From the NCBI GenBank assembly GCA_902611815.1, contig CACMAZ010000001.1, positions 1 through 64,000 of the forward strand: 64,000 bases of DNA, written 5' to 3'. Below, piece after piece: positions 44,538-53,900 of this stretch (within the stretch, counting starts at the first letter, position 1; every line of letters begins with the position of its first letter). The position numbers and the translations under genes are program-made. The notes under the pieces are model-generated. The model did not search any database. It saw nothing but the letters and a program-made list of their open reading frames with translations, and was not told where the DNA came from. Source of the stretch: an uncultured Pelagibacteraceae bacterium (GTDB lineage Bacteria; Pseudomonadota; Alphaproteobacteria; Pelagibacterales; Pelagibacteraceae).

Positions 44538-45827
44538 TTATTCGTTTGAATATCCGTATTTACGTAATCTTACATCACCAGTTCTTGCATGAGCTTCCAT
44601 GCCTTCATATCTTGAAATCCTAGCAGCTGCAGAACCAACTTCTTTTGTAGATTCTTTTGTCATTCTTTGAAAACTTAATGTTTTTATAAATTTACCAACG
44701 AACAACCCACCAGTATATTTACCAGCACCCTTAGTTGGTAATATATGATTGGTGCCAGAACATTTATCACCATAAGCAACAGTTGTTTCTTCCCCAATAA
44801 ATAACGAACCGTAGTTTTTTAATCTCTCATGAAACCATTCAAGATTTTTGGTTTGTATCTCTAAATGTTCAGGTGCATAATCGTCACTCACTTTCACCAT
44901 TTCTTCATCCGTATCGCATAAAACAACTTCACCGTAATCTCTCCAAGCAGCCTCTGCACTTAACCTTGGAACTTCTGGAAGTTTCTCTATTAATTCTGGA
45001 ACTCGTTTCATTACTTCATCTGCAATTTTTTGGCTTGTTGTGTATAACCAACATGGAGAATTATATCCGTGTTCAGCCTGACCAACTAAATCAACAGCCA
45101 CAATTTCTGGATCTGCAGTTTCATCTGCAATAATTCCAATTTCTGTTGGGCCAGCGAATAAATCAATTCCAACTTTTCCAAATAAAATTCTTTTAGCTTC
45201 AGCAACAAATTGATTTCCAGGACCAACTAAAATATCAGCTGGAGCATTTCCAAACATACCATACGTCATTGCGGCAATAGCTGGAACTCCACCAAGATTT
45301 AAAATTACATCAGCGCCACATAAATTTGCTGTATAAATTATAGAAGGGTGGGCACCAATTCCTTCTTTAGGGGGACAACAGGCAATAATATTTTTAACAC
45401 CAGCAACTTTTGCAGTTGTAACACTCATTACTGCAGATGCTATATGAGCGTATCTACCACCTGGGATATAACAACCCGCAGTATTAACAGGTACTAACTT
45501 TTGACCAGCGTATAATCCGTTTGATAATTCAACTTCAAAATCTTTTCCATAGTTTGCAAGTTGTGCTTCTGCAAATTTACGAACTCTATCATATGAAAAT
45601 TTAATATCGTCTTTAGTTTTTTGATCTAAATTTTTATTTATTTCCTCTATTTTTTCTTTTGAAACAATTATTTCTCCATCATATTTATCAAATTTTTTAG
45701 TTAATTCTTTACAGCCTTCTTCTTTTGATTTTTCTAATTCTTTTAAAAGATTTTGAACTATATCTTTTGTTTTAGTGTCATCTGTTGATGCAGTTTTAGA
45801 TGCTTTTTTTAAATATTTAATTGTCAT
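44538..45827 (-). CDS. histidinol-dehydrogenase-family enzyme, probable sulfopropanediol 3-dehydrogenase type
   Basis: A 429-residue NAD-dependent HisD-family enzyme. Conserved blocks: AGCYIPGGRYAHIASAVMS, ILVGPGNQFVAEAKR, DLFAGPTEIGIIAD, VGQAEHGYNSPCWL (Gln and His metal ligands) and YAPEHLEI (Glu-His). At the point where biosynthetic HisD has SGTNHVLPT with a preceding DYxS, this has VAYGDKCSGTNHILPTKGAG and TGGLFVGKFIKTL, the form I associate with HpsN-type dehydrogenases that oxidise dihydroxypropanesulfonate. Neighbours (acyl-phosphate transferase, Ldh2) support catabolism. HisD itself remains possible. Confidence 0.72.
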   Translation of the reverse strand: MTIKYLKKASKTASTDDTKTKDIVQNLLKELEKSKEEGCKELTKKFDKYDGEIIVSKEKIEEINKNLDQKTKDDIKFSYDRVRKFAEAQLANYGKDFEVELSNGLYAGQKLVPVNTAGCYIPGGRYAHIASAVMSVTTAKVAGVKNIIACCPPKEGIGAHPSIIYTANLCGADVILNLGGVPAIAAMTYGMFGNAPADILVGPGNQFVAEAKRILFGKVGIDLFAGPTEIGIIADETADPEIVAVDLVGQAEHGYNSPCWLYTTSQKIADEVMKRVPELIEKLPEVPRLSAEAAWRDYGEVVLCDTDEEMVKVSDDYAPEHLEIQTKNLEWFHERLKNYGSLFIGEETTVAYGDKCSGTNHILPTKGAGKYTGGLFVGKFIKTLSFQRMTKESTKEVGSAAARISRYEGMEAHARTGDVRLRKYGYSNE

Positions 45828-45851
45828 TTATTTTAAATTTATATTGTTTTA

Positions 45852-46763
45852 TTAATCTAATGCAACAACTGCAGCAGCAATAGAAGCTAATCTGGCCGTT
45901 GCTTCATCCGATCTACTAGTTATGACCACTGGTACTTTTCCTCCAATTACAACACCAGCTGCACAAGCTCCCATAAAATAAATCATCATTTTTACTAAAG
46001 CATTTCCACTTTCAACACTAGGTACTAAAAGAACATCAGCATCTCCTGCAACTACATTTTTAATCCCTTTAATTTCAGCAGATTTTTTTGAAATACAGTT
46101 ATCAAAAGCCAAAGGACCAAATACATCCGCATCTAAACCTTCTTTTTTTGAAATTTCAGTAATTTCTTTTGCCTCCATTGAACTTTGAATACTATCTAAA
46201 ACTTCTTCTGTTGCTGACAATACAGCAACCTTTGGTCTGTTATTTCCAATTCTTTTTGAAAAATCTATAACGTTTTTTAATATATGCATTTTTGTTTTTA
46301 CATTAGGTAAAACGTTTAAGGCACCATCAGTGATTATTAATGGCTTATCATCTTTTTCTAATGTCATATGCCAAACATGACTTAATCTGGTTTTGCCAAG
46401 AAGCTTGTACTCTCTTTTTAAAACTTCTTTCATCAATATATCAGTATGAATATGACCCTTTACTATAATCTTAACTTTGCCCTGCATTGCAAGTTTAGCA
46501 GCTACTGCTGCTGTATTGTTTTCTACAGGTTCATGAATTACCTCAAATCCTGAAATATCAAATTGAATTTCATTAGCACATTTTTGAATTTGATCTTTAT
46601 CACCAATAAATATTGGTTTGATTAAATCCTCTTTAACAGCGTCCATTACAGATTGCATTGGAAGAGGTTTTCCAGCATTAACAATTGCAGCTGTTGCTCC
46701 TTTCTTTTTTAAAGACGCATCCAGTAAATTGTTTGGACAAATTATTTGTTTATTAGAAAGCAT
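45852..46763 (-). CDS. phosphate acetyl/butyryltransferase
   Basis: A 303-residue transferase of the Pta/Ptb family, exchanging acyl-CoA with acyl phosphate. The blocks are GATAAIVNAGKPLPMQSV, KGHIHTDILMKEVLKRE, LSHVWHMTLEKDDKPLIITDGALNV and DVLLVPSVESGNALVKMM. In sulfonate catabolism a Pta converts the acetyl phosphate made by Xsc to acetyl-CoA, which fits this location; roles in fatty-acid or PHB metabolism are equally possible. It overlaps the downstream end of the Ldh2 gene by 11 bases. Confidence 0.85.
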   Translation of the reverse strand: MLSNKQIICPNNLLDASLKKKGATAAIVNAGKPLPMQSVMDAVKEDLIKPIFIGDKDQIQKCANEIQFDISGFEVIHEPVENNTAAVAAKLAMQGKVKIIVKGHIHTDILMKEVLKREYKLLGKTRLSHVWHMTLEKDDKPLIITDGALNVLPNVKTKMHILKNVIDFSKRIGNNRPKVAVLSATEEVLDSIQSSMEAKEITEISKKEGLDADVFGPLAFDNCISKKSAEIKGIKNVVAGDADVLLVPSVESGNALVKMMIYFMGACAAGVVIGGKVPVVITSRSDEATARLASIAAAVVALD

Positions 46764-47763
46764 TAAGTTTTCTTAAATCTTCCATAATACTTTTTGGTAT
46801 TGGAATATTCTTTTTCATATTTTTTTTATATCTTTTTTTTGTACCTTCACCAGGAAAATTTATTTCTTTAACTCCTTTAATTTTTGGTAATTTCTTTATA
46901 ATTCTTATGTTCTCTTTAATTCTTTTTATATAATTGCTTCCAATAAAAATATTTGGTTTTACCGCCATAAATAAATGTCCAACATTTTGTGGTCCTTTAA
47001 AATCATCAAATGGGTCTCTCACTTTACCTCCATGATTTGCACCTGTCATAACTCCGCTTAATATATCTACCATCCAAGCTAAACCTGAACCTCTAAATCC
47101 TGCAATAGGTAGCTGCACACCTTTAAGAGCTTTGATCGGATCTGTAGTTGGCTTTCCATTTTCATCTAAAGCTACCCCTAAAGGAATTTTGTGACCTAAT
47201 TTAGCCGCAACTCTTATTTTACCTCTGTTAATCATTGATACTGATGTGTCTAATATAAATGGAACTTTGCCGCCTGAGGGTGTTCCAAAACAAATTGGAT
47301 TTGTTCCAAATAAAGCTTTCTTTGCCCCATAAGGCGCGATGGCTGCTGGCGCATTAGTAAAACACCACACCATTAAATTTTTTTTAACAGCTTGTTCAAC
47401 AAAATAACTAGACAAACCATAGTGACCAGAATTTTTCACACCAACCATTCCAATTCCAGTTTTTTTTGTGTTTTTTATCAGTGTCTTAATAGCAATATCA
47501 GCTGCGACAAACCCAATAGAATCATTTGCATCTATATGTGAGATAGATTGTGATATTTTTTTGATTTTTATTTTCGGTTTTGGATTAATAACTCTCTTTT
47601 TAATTCGATCACAATACATCTTCATTCGAGATAAACCATGACCATATGCACCAACTAATTCAGCATTAATCAATGCTTTTGAACAAATTTTTGAATGTTG
47701 AATGCTCAAACCGTATTTTGTAAATATCTTTTCTAATAGCTTATTTATTTTATTATAATGCAA
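46753..47763 (-). CDS. Ldh2-family malate/L-lactate/sulfolactate dehydrogenase
   Basis: A 336-residue enzyme of the MDH/LDH2 (ComC/SlcC) family. Motifs include AELVGAYGHGLSRM, the catalytic His region VGVKNSGHYGLSSYFVE, NAPAAIAPYGAKKALFGTNP and FRGSGLAWMVDILSGVMTGA. Substrates in this family include malate, lactate, 3-sulfolactate, ureidoglycolate and 2,3-diketogulonate. In context with a HpsN-like and a Pta-like gene, sulfolactate is a candidate. It overlaps the Pta-like gene by 11 bases, indicating co-translation. Confidence 0.82.
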   Translation of the reverse strand: MHYNKINKLLEKIFTKYGLSIQHSKICSKALINAELVGAYGHGLSRMKMYCDRIKKRVINPKPKIKIKKISQSISHIDANDSIGFVAADIAIKTLIKNTKKTGIGMVGVKNSGHYGLSSYFVEQAVKKNLMVWCFTNAPAAIAPYGAKKALFGTNPICFGTPSGGKVPFILDTSVSMINRGKIRVAAKLGHKIPLGVALDENGKPTTDPIKALKGVQLPIAGFRGSGLAWMVDILSGVMTGANHGGKVRDPFDDFKGPQNVGHLFMAVKPNIFIGSNYIKRIKENIRIIKKLPKIKGVKEINFPGEGTKKRYKKNMKKNIPIPKSIMEDLRKLNAF

Positions 47764-47802
47764 ATTAACCTTTCAGTATAATTTTGTAATTTAAGATTTT
47801 TT

Positions 47803-49032
47803 TCACAATACATTAATTAGTTTTATTTTTTTATAATATTCCTTAATAATTATAACAATTATTGATGTTATAAATGCAACTACAAGAAAGTCTAATATAC
47901 CTTTTATTAAACTTACTAATAAGAAGGGAAATGAATAGAATCTAACATAATTTACATGATAGAAACTATCGGAAATATTAAAATATCCATAAACAAATTG
48001 AAAAATAAATTTCACTACGAACAGTAATAACAAAATCTTTATATAAGAAATCTTTTTATTAAAAAATAAATCATTTATGAAAGGCAACATAAGTATAAAA
48101 AAAGCTTCTCTATATAAATAATTTGAAAAAAAAATATAACACAAAACGATAGTTAAACCAGAAACAAAAAATAATTTTAGTTTATTTGATTCTAGATCTA
48201 AAAATTCTGTAATATTTTCACGATTTAAATAAAAAATTATTTTTTTAATTAAAAAGTAAAAGAAACCTAAAATAATAGGTAAGGAAATTATATAATTTAT
48301 ATCTAGAGCATACTTTAAAATTTTTGAAAAACTTTTAATAGAGAATAAAAAATGCAATCCTGCTTTTCCACCTGTGGAAGTTAATACATAAAAATATTCA
48401 TCTAAATTTAAAAGAATATATGTCAATGATGTAAGTGATATGAATAAAAAAATACAAATTAAATTTTTTTTAGACCTTTTTAAGTTTTCAATAAAAATAT
48501 TAATTCCAAAAATAAAAGGGTAAATTTTCGTTAATCCTAAGAAAATAATTGTAATCCAGTTTAAAAGAAAAAATCTATTATAAATAATAAATACTAATAA
48601 TAAAAATATAAATACATCAAAATTCATTCTTTCCAGTAATAAAAAAACAGCTGGATTGTAAATAAATATAAAGAGAATAGATGACTGAATTAAATTCTTT
48701 GGATTATTAACAAGTATACTTGAAACAATAAATATAAGATAAGTAATATAAGGTAAAAATTTAATATAAAAAATCTCTAGCTTTTCATTAAATGGAATTA
48801 AGAAAAGAGTTGGGCCATAATTTGTCTTTACAAAATTACATGAATTGTCTTCAAAAACTTTAAAACCTTCGTAATTACATTTAAGCCAGAGAATATTTAA
48901 TTTAAGATCACCAAAAATTGTTTGGGCTTTAAATATATTCCACATATTCGAATATAAAAAAAAATAATATAATGGAATTAATAATAACGATAAAAAAATA
49001 CTATACTTAAAATTTTTTAAATATAATTGCAT
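47803..49032 (-). CDS. polytopic membrane protein, probable GT-C-type glycosyltransferase
   Basis: A 409-residue protein with about ten membrane segments and few charged stretches outside them. KTNYGPTLFLIPFNEK and LLERMNFDVFIFLLLVFI suggest a GT87/mannosyltransferase-like fold; the ERMNFD segment sits where family members place catalytic acidic residues. No soluble catalytic domain exists. It follows the GT2 gene by 12 bases, a pairing seen in O-antigen and Gtr glucosylation loci, where the GT2 protein makes a lipid-linked sugar and the membrane protein transfers it. No GtrA flippase is nearby. Confidence 0.6.
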   Translation of the reverse strand: MQLYLKNFKYSIFLSLLLIPLYYFFLYSNMWNIFKAQTIFGDLKLNILWLKCNYEGFKVFEDNSCNFVKTNYGPTLFLIPFNEKLEIFYIKFLPYITYLIFIVSSILVNNPKNLIQSSILFIFIYNPAVFLLLERMNFDVFIFLLLVFIIYNRFFLLNWITIIFLGLTKIYPFIFGINIFIENLKRSKKNLICIFLFISLTSLTYILLNLDEYFYVLTSTGGKAGLHFLFSIKSFSKILKYALDINYIISLPIILGFFYFLIKKIIFYLNRENITEFLDLESNKLKLFFVSGLTIVLCYIFFSNYLYREAFFILMLPFINDLFFNKKISYIKILLLLFVVKFIFQFVYGYFNISDSFYHVNYVRFYSFPFLLVSLIKGILDFLVVAFITSIIVIIIKEYYKKIKLINVL

Positions 49033-49044
49033 TAATCAAAGTAA

Positions 49045-49971
49045 TTAATCTTCTGTAATTTCTGATATTATTGCGTTAGGTCTTTTTTTAATTTCTAAAA
49101 AAATTCTTCCTAAGTATTCACCAAAAATTGCTAAAATAAAAAATAAGATTGAATTGAAAAATAATATTGTCATTATCAAGCTTGTCCATCCCTGAACTGT
49201 TTGACCATCAAAATAACTTTTTAAAGTATAAACCACCAATAATAGCAGAATTACTAAAGAAATTATGCAAATGTAATAAGATATTTTAAGAGGAAAATTT
49301 GAAAAACTTAACATTCCATCCAAAGTTAAGTTTAACATTTTTTTTAAATTATAACTTGACTCTCCTCTTCTTCTCTCATCTCTTGCATATTCAATTGGTA
49401 TTTGTTTAAACCCAGTCCATGGAACAAGACCTCTAATAAACGGATCAGCCTCATTTAACCTAAGCAAGTTTTTAACTATTTTTTCATCTATAAGTCTAAA
49501 ATCTCCAGCATCAAAAGGTATTTTAGTATATGAAAGTTTATTAAAAACCCTATAAAAAATTGATGCAGTTATCTTTTTAAAAAAGGTATCTTTTCTAGAA
49601 ATTCTTTTTCCATAAACACAATTTGCTTTTTCATTAATTAATTTGTTCTTCATTTCTTCAAGGAGTTCGGGAGGATCTTGCAAATCAGCATCAATAATCA
49701 AAGTTAAATCACTTTTACAATATTTTAATCCTGTCATAACAGCATTTTGATGACCAAAATTTCTGGATAGCCTGATCCCTAAAATTTTATTTTTAAATTT
49801 TTTGGATAATAAATTAATTTCCTGCCAACTATTATCTGTTGATCCATCATCAATAAAAATTATTTTGTATAAATCTATATCAATTTTATCAAATATTTTT
49901 AAAAACCTGTTTGAAATTTCCGCTATATTTTTTTCTTCATTATGACAAGGTATTACTATTGAAATATTCAT
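49045..49971 (-). CDS. GT2-family glycosyltransferase, GtrB/dolichol-phosphate-mannose-synthase type
   Basis: A 308-residue glycosyltransferase: MNISIVIPCHNEEKNI at the start, IIFIDDGSTDNSW, SRNFGHQNAVMTGL and LIIDADLQDPPELL (metal DAD). RGLVPWTGFKQIPIEYARDERRRGES follows, then two C-terminal membrane segments (about residues 227-295). This is the bactoprenol-phosphate glycosyltransferase layout. It most likely transfers a sugar to undecaprenyl phosphate. It belongs to the long minus-strand run from tauA. Confidence 0.88.
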   Translation of the reverse strand: MNISIVIPCHNEEKNIAEISNRFLKIFDKIDIDLYKIIFIDDGSTDNSWQEINLLSKKFKNKILGIRLSRNFGHQNAVMTGLKYCKSDLTLIIDADLQDPPELLEEMKNKLINEKANCVYGKRISRKDTFFKKITASIFYRVFNKLSYTKIPFDAGDFRLIDEKIVKNLLRLNEADPFIRGLVPWTGFKQIPIEYARDERRRGESSYNLKKMLNLTLDGMLSFSNFPLKISYYICIISLVILLLLVVYTLKSYFDGQTVQGWTSLIMTILFFNSILFFILAIFGEYLGRIFLEIKKRPNAIISEITED

Positions 49972-49983
49972 ATTAACTTTGCT

Positions 49984-50103
49984 TTAAACATTTTTTAAGT
50001 ATCTTTTGTTAAGATTGCAATCCTTATATACTCGCTTTCCAATATTTAAGTATTTTTTAGTGGGAAATTTGAATGAAGATTTTTTTTTCATTGAATAAGT
50101 CAT
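49984..50103 (-). CDS. putative 39-residue basic peptide, translationally coupled to the sugar-dehydrogenase-like gene
   Basis: The ATG overlaps the stop of the upstream gene as TAATG, the same coupling used by mrcA-prfB and sufB-sufC. The 39 codons read MTYSMKKKSSFKFP, then TKKYLNIGKRVYKDCNLNKRYL and end at 49984, 12 bases before the GT2 start. The product is very basic, with one cysteine. It fills a gap that otherwise holds nothing. No family recognised. It could be chance, but its placement favours a real small gene. Confidence 0.4.
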   Translation of the reverse strand: MTYSMKKKSSFKFPTKKYLNIGKRVYKDCNLNKRYLKNV

Positions 50104-51164
50104 TACTTTTTTTCCATCAACCATAAACCTTCATTACTAAGAAAATAAATTTTACCATTTTCAGGATGAAGTTGTATGTCCCTAATTCTTCCGATTTTTC
50201 TTTTAAATATGACTTCTTCTTTGACATTATCTAAGTTGGAAAAATCAAGTTTTCTTAGCGACATGTCTTTTAGAGAAGTAATTAGAGCATGACCATTCCA
50301 CTCTTTAAATTCTTCACCTTTATATATTGTTATTGCACTTGTTGCAATTGAAGGCACCCAGTATTTGATTGCTTTTGTATAGCCAGGTAACCACTTTGGT
50401 CCAATCTTAGTTCCACTGTAATTTGTTCCACCCCAACCAAGAACTTTCCAACCATAGTTTTCTCCTTTTTTAATTTCACCAAACCAATCACCACCTCTTG
50501 CTCCATGGTTACTTGCATAAATTTTTTGATCAAAAGGGTTTAATGTTAAACCTTGTGGGTTTCTAACACCTATTTGAAAAATTTCAGGTAGCCAATCTTT
50601 TTTATCAATAAATTTTGGATTATCTTTTGGAATACTTCCATCGGTATTAATTCTAATTATACTTCCAGGATGTTTTGTTGGATCTTGAGCTATCATTCCT
50701 TCGCCTCTTTCACCAACCGATGCAAAAAGATAATTGTCTTTGATAGCCAATCTTGACCCGAAGTGATATCCAGAATTTATTGGTGGAAATGCAACAAATA
50801 TATTTTTAAAATCTATTTGATTTTTATTGAAATTACCCCTTGCAACGGAAGTTGTTGTTTTTGATTTTCCATGATCTTCAGAATAACTTACCCAAACTAC
50901 TCCATCTTTATATAAGATATCTAGCAAACCACCTTGACCATCTTCTAACACTTTTAAGTTATGTTTAACTTCAGTTATAGAACCAGTTTCGATATTAATT
51001 AATTTTAAATTACCAGATACTTCAGTTAAAAGTATTTCATTATTAGATACAAATGTGGATCCCCAAGGACTTCTAAAATCAGCAATCTTTTTAAAATTTA
51101 ATTCTGCTGCTTCAGATGAAACTGAGAATAGAAATATAAAAAATATTATCCTTTTCCACGCCAT
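50103..51164 (-). CDS. PQQ-dependent sugar dehydrogenase-like beta-propeller protein
   Basis: A 353-residue protein with a signal peptide (about residues 1-20, FLFSVSSEAAEL) and the six-bladed propeller of YliI/Asd-type soluble aldose sugar dehydrogenases. Motifs: GGLLDILYKD, HFGSRLAIKDNYLFASVGERG, GSIIRINTDGSIPKDNP, IFQIGVRNPQGLTLNP and NHGARGGDWFGEIKKGENYGW. The catalytic His region matches YHFGSR. It would act in the periplasm. The start overlaps the permease gene by 19 bases in another frame, so it is closely coupled to the importer operon; the metabolic link is unclear. Confidence 0.85.
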   Translation of the reverse strand: MAWKRIIFFIFLFSVSSEAAELNFKKIADFRSPWGSTFVSNNEILLTEVSGNLKLINIETGSITEVKHNLKVLEDGQGGLLDILYKDGVVWVSYSEDHGKSKTTTSVARGNFNKNQIDFKNIFVAFPPINSGYHFGSRLAIKDNYLFASVGERGEGMIAQDPTKHPGSIIRINTDGSIPKDNPKFIDKKDWLPEIFQIGVRNPQGLTLNPFDQKIYASNHGARGGDWFGEIKKGENYGWKVLGWGGTNYSGTKIGPKWLPGYTKAIKYWVPSIATSAITIYKGEEFKEWNGHALITSLKDMSLRKLDFSNLDNVKEEVIFKRKIGRIRDIQLHPENGKIYFLSNEGLWLMEKK

Positions 51165-53071
51165 GGTATTGTTTTATCTATTATTTTTCTCAATGTAACA
51201 TCGAATAATAGTCCCAGCATACCCATAATAAATATGGTTATCCAAATAACTTCATATTGAAAATATTTTTTTGCAACATTTTCTACAAATCCTATACCAG
51301 TAGTTCCTGCTAAGAACTCTGCTGCAACCAATGTTCCCCAACACATTCCAACTGCAACTCTAATTCCTGTTAAAATTTCAGGTAAGGAGTTTGGAAATAT
51401 TACATACCTCAATATTTGTTTCTTTGATGCTCCAAGCGAGTGAGCAGCATGAATTTTTGATAATTGAGTTCCAGATGCACCAGCTCTTGCAGAAATAATC
51501 ATAATAGATAGCGAAACCATAAATAATAAAAATACTTTTCCAGTATTATCTATTCCAAGAACTGAAATAATAAGTGGAGCCCATGCTAAAGGTGGTACTG
51601 GTCTATAAAGCTCAATCAATGGATCAAAGAAACCTTTTGCAAACCGATTTAATCCCATAAATAAACCTAAAGGAACACCAATTAAAATTCCAAAGACTAA
51701 ACCTAAAAATACTCTTAAAAAAGAGTCCCAGATATGTCCATAAGGCACTGGAATTTTGAACAATTTAAAGTCACCTGTAACAACTTTTAAAACTTTCCCT
51801 TTAAAGTTTTGTTTAACAACACCATCAGATGAATGAACTGGGTATTCTCCTGGCAAAATATCTGCAATCCAGTCAGGTAAAATAAACCCAACTATTTTAC
51901 TAACATCCATCATATCAATCCAAAGTAATGGAATATTTTTGTAACCAACACTTGGTTTTGACATTAAGATAAACTTATTTAACGTATCAGATGGTTTTGG
52001 TAACCATCTACCAGATCCTTGCTCAGAACAACTTGTTCCGCTTGAAACAATTGTTCCAGCAGGGAATAAAAATATATCAACAAATCTTAAACCACCTTGT
52101 TCTGCTTTTTGGAGATTATCAAATTCAACAATTGCATTTTGCATTTCATTAAGAGCGCTTGGTGGATAAATACTTGCAAATTCTATTCTTCTTGCAATTT
52201 TAACAATATCTTTTGCATAGTTAGATGCTATTTCTTCTGCATCACTTAAATCTTTTCTGTACGCTTTTATATCTTCTTTAAGTTGTTTAATTGAATTTTT
52301 AAATTGTGGATTATGATTTCTTAATTTAAAGAATTTATCATTAATAATTGTAAGCTCTTCTGCGGCAGCTTGGAATTTTAAACCTCTATCAGTTGCAGCA
52401 ATTAAAGGGACTTCAATAGTATTTTCTATAGATCCAGTTCCTGCTTGCACCTTTATAATACCCCAATCACCTTGTTCAGAAACTGCAATTTGTCTTGCAC
52501 TTTTTTCATCAGGAGTTTCAAATGGATAATCTTTCTTTTTAAAGTTTGAACTTAAAATCCTTAACTCATCAGTCATTTCTTTAATTTTTATCTTAGTATC
52601 CATCTCCATTAAATTTTCATTTGTAAGTAATGGAATTAACTGAGATGTTTTATTTACAAATCCAACTAATGTAGTTTTTTGCTGTGAGTTTAATTGTTGT
52701 GAACCTTGTATTTCATTACTTATTTTACTTAAATTTTTATTTTCAATTTTTATAATAGAAGTACTTTTGAATTCTCTTTCCTCAATTGGGAATTGATATT
52801 TTAGTCCAAGTAAAGACTCATTAACTTTAGCAACCTGGCATAATTCATTTGCAGATTTTGGATAAAATCCTTTAGCGATATCCCACGAATAATAAAGCCA
52901 AACAAGTAGGATTGCACTACTTCCAACAATAATCCAGTGAGTACCACCTTTAGCTCTTTCAGGATTACCAAAAACAGCATCAACTTTTTCTGTTTTAATT
53001 AATCTTCTCCCATAAAGAATACATCCAACAATGGATACAAGAATTAAGATTGTTATAAATTGAGTAAACAT
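51146..53071 (-). CDS. tauC: ABC transporter permease, taurine/sulfonate type, with large N-terminal extracytoplasmic domain
   Basis: A 641-residue permease, far longer than the usual 250-280. Residues 1-20 and about 47-65 form two membrane helices. A long region (about 66-430) of mostly helical, charged sequence (KNSIKQLKEDIKAYRKDLSD) follows, with two cysteines (SCSEQG). The C-terminal 200 residues are a standard TauC/SsuC-type permease: WDSFLRVFLGLVFGILIG, the WAPLIISVLGI segment, the EAA loop HAAHSLGASKKQILRYVIFP and GTTGIGFVENVAKKYF. The extension may interact with the binding protein. It overlaps tauB by 1 base. Confidence 0.85.
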   Translation of the reverse strand: MFTQFITILILVSIVGCILYGRRLIKTEKVDAVFGNPERAKGGTHWIIVGSSAILLVWLYYSWDIAKGFYPKSANELCQVAKVNESLLGLKYQFPIEEREFKSTSIIKIENKNLSKISNEIQGSQQLNSQQKTTLVGFVNKTSQLIPLLTNENLMEMDTKIKIKEMTDELRILSSNFKKKDYPFETPDEKSARQIAVSEQGDWGIIKVQAGTGSIENTIEVPLIAATDRGLKFQAAAEELTIINDKFFKLRNHNPQFKNSIKQLKEDIKAYRKDLSDAEEIASNYAKDIVKIARRIEFASIYPPSALNEMQNAIVEFDNLQKAEQGGLRFVDIFLFPAGTIVSSGTSCSEQGSGRWLPKPSDTLNKFILMSKPSVGYKNIPLLWIDMMDVSKIVGFILPDWIADILPGEYPVHSSDGVVKQNFKGKVLKVVTGDFKLFKIPVPYGHIWDSFLRVFLGLVFGILIGVPLGLFMGLNRFAKGFFDPLIELYRPVPPLAWAPLIISVLGIDNTGKVFLLFMVSLSIMIISARAGASGTQLSKIHAAHSLGASKKQILRYVIFPNSLPEILTGIRVAVGMCWGTLVAAEFLAGTTGIGFVENVAKKYFQYEVIWITIFIMGMLGLLFDVTLRKIIDKTIPWRGKG

Positions 53072-53868
53072 TAATTATCTTTCCCCATTATTTCTTCTTC
53101 CATATTCCAAATCATAGATAGAATTTCTTCTCTTTTAGACGAAAACTCTTTATTTTTTTTAATTTCTCTTAAATCATCTTTTAATCCCATTTCTGCAAAT
53201 GGAAGTTTATACTCTTTGTGTATTCGACCTGGTCTTGGTGCCATGACATATAATCTTTCTCCAAGCAACAAAGCTTCTTCAACTGAGTGAGTAATTAGTA
53301 TTATTGTCTTACCTGTTTCTTTCCAAATTTTTAAAACTAATGACTGCATTTTTTCTCTTGTTAATGCATCTAATGCACCTAGAGGTTCATCCATTAAAAT
53401 TAAATCTGGATCATTAATTAAACATCTTGCAAGGGCAACCCTTTGCTGCATACCACCAGATAATTGATAAGTAGGTGTGTTGCCAAATCCTTTAAGACCA
53501 ACTATTTCTAACCACTCATCAACTTTTTTTTGAGTTTCTTCTGGATCTTTCTTTTTCATTCTAAGACCAAAGTTTACATTTTCAGAAACTGTTAACCATT
53601 CAAACAAAGCACCTTGTTGGAAAACCATTCCTCTATCAACTCCAGGTCCATTAATTTCATTATTACCCAATGTAATTGTTCCAGAAGTTGGTCTAATAAA
53701 ACCAGCTGCAATATTTAGTAATGTTGTTTTTCCACAACCTGATGGACCTAATACAGTTAAAAGCTCACCTTTTTTAATTGTAAAATTTAAATCTTTTAAA
53801 GCATGAACGGTCTCTCCCTTAGGAGATTTAAAAATCATGTTTAAATTTTGTGAAACTAAATCACTCAT
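53071..53868 (-). CDS. tauB: ABC transporter ATPase, taurine/sulfonate type
   Basis: Drives substrate import. It has Walker A GPSGCGKTTL, the Q-loop VFQQGALFEWLTV, the signature QLSGGMQQRVALARCL, Walker B DLILMDEPLGALD and the switch His IILITHSVEEALLL. The closing part, RLYVMAPRPGRIHKEYKLPFA, is typical of TauB/SsuB-type ATPases. The length of 265 residues is usual. It follows tauA with a terminator-like hairpin in between, and overlaps the permease gene by one base (TAATG). Confidence 0.93.
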   Translation of the reverse strand: MSDLVSQNLNMIFKSPKGETVHALKDLNFTIKKGELLTVLGPSGCGKTTLLNIAAGFIRPTSGTITLGNNEINGPGVDRGMVFQQGALFEWLTVSENVNFGLRMKKKDPEETQKKVDEWLEIVGLKGFGNTPTYQLSGGMQQRVALARCLINDPDLILMDEPLGALDALTREKMQSLVLKIWKETGKTIILITHSVEEALLLGERLYVMAPRPGRIHKEYKLPFAEMGLKDDLREIKKNKEFSSKREEILSMIWNMEEEIMGKDN

Positions 53869-53900
53869 AAGATGACTTTATATTAAAATTCTCATAAAAA

